NCBI RefSeq assembly: GCF_000967865.1
Contig: NZ_JXRU01000037.1
Coordinates: 62,001-126,000, forward strand
From: Microbacterium sp. SA39
GTDB taxonomy: Bacteria; Actinomycetota; Actinomycetes; Actinomycetales; Microbacteriaceae
Reading direction: 5' to 3'
Length of the DNA: 64,000 nt
The position numbers were made by a program, and so were the translations under genes. The notes beneath the pieces are model-generated. The model was not told the origin of the DNA, did not search any database, and saw nothing but the letters and a program-made list of their open reading frames with translations. The number at the start of each line of letters is the position of its first letter. Positions within the stretch are counted from its first letter, which is position 1. This document shows positions 1-6,822 of the stretch, piece after piece.

Positions 1-533
1 AGTACGAGCCCGCGGGGCTTGACTCCGTGCCGCTGCAGATGACGACGCGATCGGGCCTGGTGCGCTCAGATGTCGCCGCTGCCGTCGGACAGATGGCCGA
101 TGCGGCGGCGGCCGCGGGAGCGGGCCGCATCGGCGCGAACAACGGCTACCGGTCTTACGGTCTGCAGGCCGCCAACTACGACAATTTCGTGCGAACGCTG
201 GGGCAGACGGATGCGGATGCCGGTTCGGCCAGGCCAGGGCACAGCGAGCATCAGACCGGTCTCGCGCTCGACGTGGTGGCGTGCGACGCGGCGTGCGGCG
301 GGCTCGACGGGTTCGGCGGCACCGGGCAGAGCGAATGGGTGGCGGCGAACGCGTGGGAGTTCGGGTTCATCGTCCGCTACGAAGACGTGGGCACGCCGGT
401 GACCGGTTATGCGCCCGAGCCGTGGCACCTGAGATACGTCGGTGTGGACCTCGCCGCTGCCTACCGCTCGGGTGGATACCGCACGCTCGAGGAGTTCTTC
501 GGGCTGCCCGCGGCGCCCGACTACACCCACTGA
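1..533 (+). CDS. D-alanyl-D-alanine carboxypeptidase, VanY/peptidase M15 family (5' end outside window)
   Basis: The reading frame is open through the left edge, and the first codons (Y-E-P-A-G-L-D) already look like the family, so the N-terminus lies outside the window. The visible part has the M15B zinc site: S-x-H-x-x-G-x-A-x-D in the stretch GHSEHQTGLALD and the third ligand region E-P-W-H-L-R-Y. Proteins of this family remove the terminal D-Ala from peptidoglycan stem peptides, and in actinobacteria they are usually exported or lipoproteins; whether this one has a signal sequence cannot be seen. The stop codon is at 531-533. An internal GTG at 27 and ATG at 39 are possible but unlikely starts because the homology runs through them. 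Confidence 0.85.
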   Translation, partial: YEPAGLDSVPLQMTTRSGLVRSDVAAAVGQMADAAAAAGAGRIGANNGYRSYGLQAANYDNFVRTLGQTDADAGSARPGHSEHQTGLALDVVACDAACGGLDGFGGTGQSEWVAANAWEFGFIVRYEDVGTPVTGYAPEPWHLRYVGVDLAAAYRSGGYRTLEEFFGLPAAPDYTH

Positions 534-639
534 GGGGCGCGCACGGGGCGCTTTGCGGCATCCCACAAGCGCGGTACCCAGTGTCACGTTCCGTGGGATG
601 CATTCTCACAATGACCTGTCTCGTGTCGGCATCCGCCCA

Positions 640-645
640 TAGAAT
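640..645 (+). promoter_or_regulatory. Probable -10 box (TAGAAT) of the acyl-CoA dehydrogenase gene
   Basis: TAGAAT fits the actinobacterial TANNNT -10 pattern and lies 39 nt before the start codon. No convincing -35 hexamer is visible. Inference only. Confidence 0.4.
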
Positions 646-684
646 CGCGGGAGCAACGACGCACGACACGTTCAGGAGGATCGC

Positions 685-1848
685 ATGGAACGCGACATCT
701 ACGAAGAGGATCACGAGGCTTTCCGCGACCTCGTGAAGGATTTCGTCAAGCGCTACGTCACCAACGCGACGATCGAGAAGTGGGATGCCGACGGCGAAGT
801 CGACCGCGCCACGATGCTCGCCGCGGGCGAGGCCGGCATCATCGGGCTGTCGGTTCCGGAGGAGTTCGGCGGCGCGGGCATGCTGCAGGACTATCGCTTC
901 CGCGCGGTCGTCAACGAAGAGGTCATCGCCGCAGGTGCCGGTTCGCTCGCCGGCGCATTCGGCATCCAGGACGACCTGGCGATCCCGTACCTGGTGCACA
1001 TGGGCACGCAGGCGCAGAAGGAGAAGTGGCTGCCCCGCATGGCCACCGGCGAGGTCGTCGGAGCTCTGGCCATGACCGAGCCCGGCGCCGGATCCGACCT
1101 GCGCGGTATCAAGACCACCGCGAAGAAGGTCGACGGCGGCTACATCGTCAATGGCGCGAAGACGTTCATCTCGTCGGGTGCCTCGGCCGATCTCGTCGTC
1201 ACGTTCGTGAAGACCGGCGAGGGCAACCGTCCGGACGCGTTCAGCCTCGTGCTGCTCGAAGACGGCATGGAGGGCTTCGAGCACGGCAAGAAGCTGCACA
1301 AGATGGGCTTCCAGGGCCACGACACCGCCGAGCTGTCGTTCAGCGACGTGTTCGTGCCCGAAGAGAACCTCATCGGCGGGGTCGAGGGCAAGGGCTTCGT
1401 GCAGCTGATGATGAACCTGCCCCTCGAGCGCCTGTCGATCGGTGTCGCAGGAGCGGCAGCCGCGCAGGCCGCGCTCGACTGGACGATCGCCTACACGAAG
1501 GACCGCGAGGCGTTCGGCGAGCGGATCATCGACTTCCAGAACACCCGCTTCAAGATCGCCGACATGGCGACCACGGTCGACGCGCTCTGGGCCTATATCG
1601 ACCGCGCGCTGCTCGCCTACTCGAAGGGCAAGCTCTCGGCCGAAGAGGCCGCGAAGGTCAAGTTCTGGGCGACCGAGCGCGAATGGGAGGTGCTCGACAC
1701 CGGGGTGCAGTTGCACGGCGGCTACGGGTACATCACCGAGTACCCGATCGCCCGCGCGTTCCTCGATGCTCGCGTGCACCGCATCTACGGCGGCACCAAC
1801 GAGATCATGCGCGAGATCGTCGGACGGCAGATCGCGGGGAAGCGGTAG
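685..1848 (+). CDS. Acyl-CoA dehydrogenase, long-chain type
   Basis: Flavin-dependent first step of fatty-acid beta-oxidation: alpha,beta-desaturation of an acyl-CoA, with electrons passed to electron-transfer flavoprotein. The 387 residues cover all three ACAD domains, with the signature AMTEPGAGSDL and the C-terminal signature around IYGGTNEIMREIVG. The residue that is the catalytic Glu in medium-chain enzymes is Gly here (YGGT), while a Glu sits at residue 248 in LPLERLS, where long-chain and isovaleryl-CoA dehydrogenases carry their base on helix G. The overall wording is closest to mammalian LCAD as I recall it. An AGGAGGA ribosome site at 674-680 supports the start. It is monocistronic, followed by a strong hairpin shared with the convergent ECF operon. 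Confidence 0.9.
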   Translation: MERDIYEEDHEAFRDLVKDFVKRYVTNATIEKWDADGEVDRATMLAAGEAGIIGLSVPEEFGGAGMLQDYRFRAVVNEEVIAAGAGSLAGAFGIQDDLAIPYLVHMGTQAQKEKWLPRMATGEVVGALAMTEPGAGSDLRGIKTTAKKVDGGYIVNGAKTFISSGASADLVVTFVKTGEGNRPDAFSLVLLEDGMEGFEHGKKLHKMGFQGHDTAELSFSDVFVPEENLIGGVEGKGFVQLMMNLPLERLSIGVAGAAAAQAALDWTIAYTKDREAFGERIIDFQNTRFKIADMATTVDALWAYIDRALLAYSKGKLSAEEAAKVKFWATEREWEVLDTGVQLHGGYGYITEYPIARAFLDARVHRIYGGTNEIMREIVGRQIAGKR

Positions 1849-1864
1849 CAACGGCGATCACGCT

Positions 1865-1912
1865 GGATCAGAAATGCTCCCCTGGACGCTCCCGGGGGAG
1901 CATTTCTGATCC
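1865..1912. terminator. Perfect 18-bp inverted repeat, bidirectional terminator
   Basis: Arms 1865-1882 and 1895-1912 are exact reverse complements (GGATCAGAAATGCTCCCC) with a 12-nt loop. It lies between two convergent genes, 17 nt after one stop and 10 nt before the other. No T-tract follows, which is common for actinobacterial terminators. Confidence 0.75.
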
Positions 1913-1922
1913 ACCCCGACTG

Positions 1923-2477
1923 TCAGGTCCTTCCGACTCCGGCGCGGCGCAGCCGGTCTGCGATCAGGATCCCGAGGGCGGTCGCGCCGACGCAACTGGC
2001 CAGCGTGATCGCGAAGAACGCGATCCGCACACCGACCGGCATGGTCTCCAGGTTGAACGACGCCCAGGCGAGCAGCGGATACACGACACCTACGACGACT
2101 GCTCCGACGTAATGCATCCAGGTGCCCCAGTACCGCCAGATCACGAACAGGAAGGGCAACTCCGTGAACGCCGCCCACCACAGGTTCGTCGCGACGCTGC
2201 CGAACCCGTAGCCGGAGAACGGCACGATCACCAGACCCGCGAGGAGGCCGACCAACAGGCCGACCAGCGGACGACGCAGCAGCCGCAGAGCGACCACCGA
2301 CGGCAGCATCCACAGCCCCGCCAGCGCGACGCTGACGAACGGCAGCCCGGGGAACAGGATGGTCGAGATCCAGTTCGCGGGCGCCAGCAGCAGACCGCCC
2401 GCGACACCCAGCGCCGCGCAGGTCAGCAGGATCGCCGTCGGGAACCGGAAACGGGTGCGACCCGCCACCCCGCTCAT
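1923..2477 (-). CDS. ECF transporter S component-like membrane protein (copy 1)
   Basis: A 184-residue hydrophobic protein with about five to six membrane segments, resembling substrate-binding S components of energy-coupling factor transporters (YkoE-like). It is the last gene of the minus-strand operon; its ATG overlaps the stop of the siderophore-interacting gene (ATGA at 2474-2477). It is similar in length and pattern to the S-like protein at 6072-6614, including the shared RRPLVGL/RRPLVAL stretch, so the two are probably paralogues. The family comparison suggests thiamine precursors as ligand, but the iron-box context argues for an iron-related compound. The substrate is not determinable from sequence. 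Confidence 0.7.
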   Translation of the reverse strand: MSGVAGRTRFRFPTAILLTCAALGVAGGLLLAPANWISTILFPGLPFVSVALAGLWMLPSVVALRLLRRPLVGLLVGLLAGLVIVPFSGYGFGSVATNLWWAAFTELPFLFVIWRYWGTWMHYVGAVVVGVVYPLLAWASFNLETMPVGVRIAFFAITLASCVGATALGILIADRLRRAGVGRT

Positions 2478-3349
2478 ACCAGCGGCTCCGCAGCAGCCTC
2501 GCGCGCAGTCTTCGATGCCGGAGAGGCCGCACCGATCTTCCAGTACCCGCAGAAGCTCACCGCGTTCTTGTCGACGCCGCGCTCCCCGACGAGGTGCTTG
2601 CGCACTCCCGCCGCGAGCGACTGCTCGCCCGCCGCATACGCGTGGAACGGTGCATCCGGCAGCGCGGTGCGCGACAGCGTCTCCAGGGCCAGAGACCCGG
2701 GTGCGGCACCATCCGGCCGCACGATCCAGACCAGCTCGATGCCCGCCGGGCGGGGGAACGACAGCGCATCCTCTGTCGTCGGGACCTCGATGATCGCCGT
2801 GCCGACGGCATCCGCCGGCAGAGATGCACTGATCGACGCGATCGCCGGCAGCGCCGTCTCGTCGCCCACCAGCACGACACGATCCGTGCCGCGCTGCGGA
2901 TTGAAAGTGAGACCCTCATCGATGATCAGCACATGCTCACCCGGGCTGCACGTCTCCGCCCACCGCGACGCGGGACCCGCCGTGCCGTCGGCCGCTGAGC
3001 CGTGCAGCACGAAGTCCACGTCGATCTCGGCACCGGCATCCGCCGTCGCCGCACGGTACGCCCGAACGGTGTAGTTGCGCATGACCGGACGCTCGCCATC
3101 GGGGATGCGCAGGAATCTCAGATACCCGAACATCTTGTTGGCCTTCGCCGGCACGCGGTCGAGTCCTCCGTCGCCGCCGATCGGCAGGAACAGGCGGAAC
3201 CACTGGTCGAAGCCCATCGGCCGGAACTTCTCGATCTCACGACCTCCGAGGGTCACCCGCACCCAGTGCGCCGACAGCCGTTCGCTGCGCAGCACCTCGA
3301 GGTGGATGAGCTCGGACGACTCGGGTTTGACCAACTTGCTGTATGCCAT
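2474..3349 (-). CDS. Siderophore-interacting protein (FAD-dependent ferric-siderophore reductase, ViuB/SIP family)
   Basis: These proteins use FAD and NAD(P)H or ferredoxin to reduce ferric siderophores in the cytoplasm and release iron. The 291-residue protein has the FAD-binding part (the MRNYTVRAY stretch matches the R-x-Y-T/S flavin motif) and the C-terminal SIP domain ending with the typical FCGYWKIGA. The start was set to the ATG at 3349: a longer open frame runs upstream to 3634, but that lies inside the EcfT gene and has no homology. An AAAGG ribosome site sits 5-10 nt upstream. It lies between the T component and S component of the ECF transporter, which links that transporter to iron. 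Confidence 0.9.
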   Translation of the reverse strand: MAYSKLVKPESSELIHLEVLRSERLSAHWVRVTLGGREIEKFRPMGFDQWFRLFLPIGGDGGLDRVPAKANKMFGYLRFLRIPDGERPVMRNYTVRAYRAATADAGAEIDVDFVLHGSAADGTAGPASRWAETCSPGEHVLIIDEGLTFNPQRGTDRVVLVGDETALPAIASISASLPADAVGTAIIEVPTTEDALSFPRPAGIELVWIVRPDGAAPGSLALETLSRTALPDAPFHAYAAGEQSLAAGVRKHLVGERGVDKNAVSFCGYWKIGAASPASKTAREAAAEPLV

Positions 3350-3359
3350 CGGGCGCCTT

Positions 3360-4199
3360 TCAGGGCAGCTGCCAGGGGAAGAACGCGACGAAGATCGCAG
3401 CGGATGCCGCGACGCTCGCCACCGTGAAGACGAAGTCGCGCGCACGGAACGGCACGAGATGCCGCTCGGTGCGCGTCGGATGAGCGCCGAACGCGCGCGA
3501 GTCCATCGCAAGAGCCACGCGCTCGGCGTGGCGGATCGCCCCCGCCAGCAGCGGCACGATGTACCCCCATCCGCGAGCGATGCGAGCGAACGGACCCCGC
3601 CCGCCGTGATGCCCACGCACGCGGTGCGCCGCACGGATCACGGCGAGCTCGTGCCCGAACCGCGGCACGAACCGGAACGCCGCCAGAGCCGTGTATCCGA
3701 TCCGGTACGGCACTCGCAGCTGCTGCACGCTCGCACGGACGAGGTCAGGACCGGTCGTCGTGAGGCCGCCGATCAGCGCGAGCGCCATGATCGAGCCGAG
3801 GCGCAGGGCGGTGGCGAAGCCGATCTCGAGCGCGCCCGAGTACAGCGTCCAGTCGCCGACCCGCAGGAACGGCGCACTGTCCGCAACGAGTGCCGCGTCC
3901 ACCCAGAGCGAGAAGCCGACGCCGATCGCCAGCACGCCGACCGGCAGCGCGAGCAGCATGAGCGCGAACAGCCGACCGGTGAGCCGGGCGCCGATCATGA
4001 TCACCGCGTACGCGAGCACGAGGAAAGCGGCCGGAGTCGCGAGATCGCGCACGAAGATGAGCAGCACCATCGCCGGCGCGAAGCCCACGACCTTCGCGAG
4101 CGGGTTCAGCGCATACAGGAACTGGTGCCGCGACGTGACCGTCATCGTCGCGTACGGGTCGAAGGCGGCAGACGCGGGAGTCGGCGCAGTGGCGGTCAC
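3360..4199 (-). CDS. ecfT: ECF transporter T component (EcfT)
   Basis: The transmembrane coupling subunit of an energy-coupling factor transporter, 279 residues with several membrane segments. The region AMDSRAFGA corresponds to the conserved coupling-helix motif through which EcfT contacts the ATPases. The N-terminal RHQFLYALNPLAK stretch is typical of the family (P-L-x-K). The start overlaps the stop of the ATPase gene by 4 nt (4196-4199), indicating translational coupling, and the stop is 11 nt before the start of the siderophore-interacting gene. Confidence 0.85.
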   Translation of the reverse strand: MTATAPTPASAAFDPYATMTVTSRHQFLYALNPLAKVVGFAPAMVLLIFVRDLATPAAFLVLAYAVIMIGARLTGRLFALMLLALPVGVLAIGVGFSLWVDAALVADSAPFLRVGDWTLYSGALEIGFATALRLGSIMALALIGGLTTTGPDLVRASVQQLRVPYRIGYTALAAFRFVPRFGHELAVIRAAHRVRGHHGGRGPFARIARGWGYIVPLLAGAIRHAERVALAMDSRAFGAHPTRTERHLVPFRARDFVFTVASVAASAAIFVAFFPWQLP

Positions 4200-5986
4200 G
4201 ACGACACCTCCAGACCGGCGGATGCCAGCACCCGCTGCAACGGGGGAAGGCGCAGACCCGCCTCGGCGAACACCTGTTCGTCCTGGAACAACGTCGACGT
4301 CGGGCCCGCGGCATGAACCCGGCCATCCTTCAAGACGACCGTGTGGGTGGTGTGCTCGGCGACCAGCTGCAGATCATGGGTGACGATCACGATCGTCGTC
4401 CCCTCGGCACGCAGGTTCCGCAGCAGCTCGAGGAGCTCGGATGCTCTGGCGCGATCCTGCCCGAACGTCGGCTCATCCAGCGCCAGCACCCGCGGGCGCG
4501 TGATCAGGGCGGTACCGACCGAGAGGCGCCGCTTCTCCCCGCCCGAGAGCAGGAACGGATGCACGTCCGCCTTGTGCTCGAGCCCGAAGCGGGCGAGCAT
4601 CTCCTCCACGCGAGCCGCGATCTCGGCATCCGACATCTTTCGTTCTCCGGGTCCCTGAGCCGGGGCCACGCGCCTCGGAGGCTCCGGGCAGCGCGGAGCG
4701 ATGGCTGGAGGGAGGCGGGGAGAGCGAAGGGTCAGACCGTGCGCGAGCTCATCGAACACCGTGTGCGCGATGAACTGATGCTCCGGATTCTGGAACACGA
4801 ACCCGATGCGCGACGACAGATCCCGCGGCGAAGCCGAACCGGGGTCCATGCCGTCGACGCTCACCTGCCCCTTCGGCGGTGCCACGACTCCCGCGAGCGC
4901 CTGAATCAGCGTGGTCTTGCCCGCACCGTTCGCACCGACGATCGCGGTGAGACTGCCCTCTGCGATGTCCAGATCGACGCCGTGCAGGATCTCGGTCCGT
5001 CGCCGCCGTACCGTCAGCCCCCGGGCGCGGATGATTGTCGGGGCTTCGGTCGTTGAGCGAGCGGAGCTGCGTTTCGTCTCGTCGCGGAGATCCGCACTGA
5101 GCAAGCTTTGGCGAGTCGAAGCGTCCTCGCTCAACGACCGGAGGGACTGAGCCAGCTCCTCCGGCGACAGGGGCAGCACGTCGAACACATGCCCCTGCTC
5201 CCGCAGCCGCAGCGCCGCCAGTGTCGCCGCAGGCAGCCACACACCCATCGTGACGAGCTCATCGGCATGCTCCCGGATGACCTCTGCGGCCGGCCCGTCG
5301 AACGCGACCCGACCCTCGCGGTCGAGCACGATCGTGCGCGTGAGGAACCCCATCGCCGCATCCAGGTTGTGCTCCACGAGCAGGATCGCGCGATCCCCCG
5401 CCCCGATCACATCGGTCAGCGCGGCGTACACGTCGTCGATGCCCTGCGGATCCAGGTTCGCGGTCGGCTCGTCCAGCACGATGAGTGGAGACCCCATCGC
5501 CAGCGCACACGCGATCGCGAGACGTTGTCGGCCACCGCCCGAGAGGTGATCCGGGTTGTCGTCGCGTCGTTCCCACAGTCCGACGCGGCGGAGCGCGTCC
5601 TCGACCCGCTCGCGAACAGCAGGCAGCGGCAGGAGCAGGTTCTCCGGCCCGAACGCGACCTCGTCGTACACGGTGCCCGTGACGATCTGCGCGTCCGGAT
5701 CCTGGAACACCATCGCGACCTGCGTGCTCAGCGTCGCCGTGTGGGTCGTCGCCGTATCGAGCCCGCCGGCCTCGACCGTGCCTGTCATCGTCGCGGGGAG
5801 CGCGTGCGGGATCAGCCCGTTCAGGGCGAGTGTGAGCGTCGACTTGCCCGAGCCCGAAGGACCCAGCAGCAGCACGACCTCGCCCGCCGCGATGTCGAAC
5901 GTGACGTCGCGAGGCGACGGGTGCGCGGCATCCGCGTGGGTGAGTGAGAGCTCACGCACGCTGAGGAGGGGCGCGGATGGGCGCAC
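4196..5986 (-). CDS. ECF transporter ATPase, fused EcfA1-EcfA2 (two ABC domains)
   Basis: A 596-residue protein with two complete ABC nucleotide-binding domains that power the ECF transporter. Domain 1 has Walker A GPSGSGKST (about residue 42) and signature LSGGGRQRLA; domain 2 has Walker A GANGAGKTT (about residue 350) and signature LSGGEKRRLS. Walker B stretches IVLDEPT and LALDEPT are present. The GTG start at 5986 is chosen because the conserved N-terminus begins just after it. The linker between the domains (about residues 283-314) is encoded by a REP-like palindrome, and a second REP-like fragment near 4649-4665 encodes another Pro/Gly-rich insertion. An iron-box-like palindrome lies 38 nt upstream. 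Confidence 0.9.
   Translation of the reverse strand: MRPSAPLLSVRELSLTHADAAHPSPRDVTFDIAAGEVVLLLGPSGSGKSTLTLALNGLIPHALPATMTGTVEAGGLDTATTHTATLSTQVAMVFQDPDAQIVTGTVYDEVAFGPENLLLPLPAVRERVEDALRRVGLWERRDDNPDHLSGGGRQRLAIACALAMGSPLIVLDEPTANLDPQGIDDVYAALTDVIGAGDRAILLVEHNLDAAMGFLTRTIVLDREGRVAFDGPAAEVIREHADELVTMGVWLPAATLAALRLREQGHVFDVLPLSPEELAQSLRSLSEDASTRQSLLSADLRDETKRSSARSTTEAPTIIRARGLTVRRRRTEILHGVDLDIAEGSLTAIVGANGAGKTTLIQALAGVVAPPKGQVSVDGMDPGSASPRDLSSRIGFVFQNPEHQFIAHTVFDELAHGLTLRSPRLPPAIAPRCPEPPRRVAPAQGPGERKMSDAEIAARVEEMLARFGLEHKADVHPFLLSGGEKRRLSVGTALITRPRVLALDEPTFGQDRARASELLELLRNLRAEGTTIVIVTHDLQLVAEHTTHTVVLKDGRVHAAGPTSTLFQDEQVFAEAGLRLPPLQRVLASAGLEVSS
4649..4665. repeat. Partial class B REP-like element inside the ECF ATPase gene
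   Basis: GGGTCCCTGAGCC plus GGGG matches the left part of the 23-nt element found complete at 17554, 18026 and 18912. Here it contributes the AQGPGER stretch of the ATPase. Confidence 0.5.
5047..5140. repeat. Class A REP-like palindrome inside the ECF ATPase gene
   Basis: Arms CGGTCGTTGAGCG (5047-5059) and CGCTCAACGACCG (5128-5140) are perfect reverse complements and flank GTTTCGTCTCG and other parts also seen in the intergenic element at 10057-10172. The length keeps the reading frame, giving a Ser/Arg/Leu-rich interdomain linker. Confidence 0.75.
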
Positions 5987-6023
5987 GGCGTAGTCCTGGG
6001 TCGGTGGATCGAACCCTTCTAAC

Positions 6024-6042
6024 TTAGCTGAGCCTTACCTGA
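6024..6042. promoter_or_regulatory. DtxR/IdeR-type iron box upstream of the ECF-siderophore operon
   Basis: The 19-mer TTAGCTGAGCCTTACCTGA agrees at about 15 of 19 positions with the DtxR/IdeR consensus TTAGGTTAGSCTAACCTAA as I recall it. It is centred in the 85-nt gap between the upstream S component and the ATPase gene, where a promoter for the downstream genes is expected. Established knowledge: such boxes mediate repression under iron sufficiency. Confidence 0.7.
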
Positions 6043-6071
6043 TTTCACCATCGCCCGAACAGGCGCGAGCA

Positions 6072-6614
6072 TCAGCGCTGAGCGACCCCGGCTCGCCGCA
6101 ACGCCGCCCCGATGGCGAGTCCGGCGGCAGTCCAGACGATGGGTCCCAGCACCGAGATCACGAGGTACAGCACCTGCGCCCACAGCGGCAGCGCACCCAG
6201 GTGCGCGGCGAAGAACACCACGACGGCGACGACCACGCCGATGACCGCGGCCGAGATGAAGAACCGCCAGGCGCCCCACGCCCGGTACCGGGTGAGCGCC
6301 GCGACGCCCTCCTGGATCGCTCCGAACAACAGCGCCGTGCCGATGAAACGCAGCGACCACGCCGGGTTGAACGCGCTCGCGACAAGTGCCGCGATGACGT
6401 GCGTGACCAGCGCCACGAGAGGTCGCCGCAGCACCTCCTGAGCGATGATCCCGGGCAGCACGTGCGACCCGAGCACGAGGCCGTACAAGAAGACCGGGCC
6501 GGCCAGCACGGGGACGGTCAACCAGCCCGCGACTCCGCCGATGATGCCCGTGGCGACGCCGATCGCCGCACAGACCAGCAGCAGTCTGGTCGAAAGAACG
6601 GGGGGCGGGGACAC
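6072..6614 (-). CDS. ECF transporter S component-like membrane protein (copy 2)
   Basis: A 180-residue polytopic membrane protein resembling the S-like protein at 1923-2477. It has about five to six hydrophobic segments and the shared RRPLVAL stretch. It starts with GTG at 6614 and lies upstream of the iron box, in the same direction as the ATPase gene, so it may be transcribed separately from the four genes behind that box. Having two S components with one ATPase/T pair is compatible with a shared energising module serving two substrates, or with a heteromeric substrate unit. The ligand is unknown. Confidence 0.65.
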   Translation of the reverse strand: MSPPPVLSTRLLLVCAAIGVATGIIGGVAGWLTVPVLAGPVFLYGLVLGSHVLPGIIAQEVLRRPLVALVTHVIAALVASAFNPAWSLRFIGTALLFGAIQEGVAALTRYRAWGAWRFFISAAVIGVVVAVVVFFAAHLGALPLWAQVLYLVISVLGPIVWTAAGLAIGAALRRAGVAQR

Positions 6615-6822
6615 CGTCCCAGCCTACTTGCGGGCTGAACGCCGACGGCCGGACGGGGACCGTGAAAAAGGACCACCGCGCCCACCTCATGTCGACGAAA
6701 GTCACCCCTGTGGCCCTAGGTCTAGGTTTCCGGCAGGCCCCTGGCGCGCCTGTCGACCCCGGACTAATTTGAGCCGCAGTGCGGCAACGTCGCCGCATGA
6801 TCGAGATCATCGGGAGAAGCAC

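Noticed and set aside
780-3074. A 764-codon plus-strand frame spanning the acyl-CoA dehydrogenase and the ECF genes
   Set aside because: Arg-rich shadow translation crossing a terminator hairpin and two genes on opposite strands.
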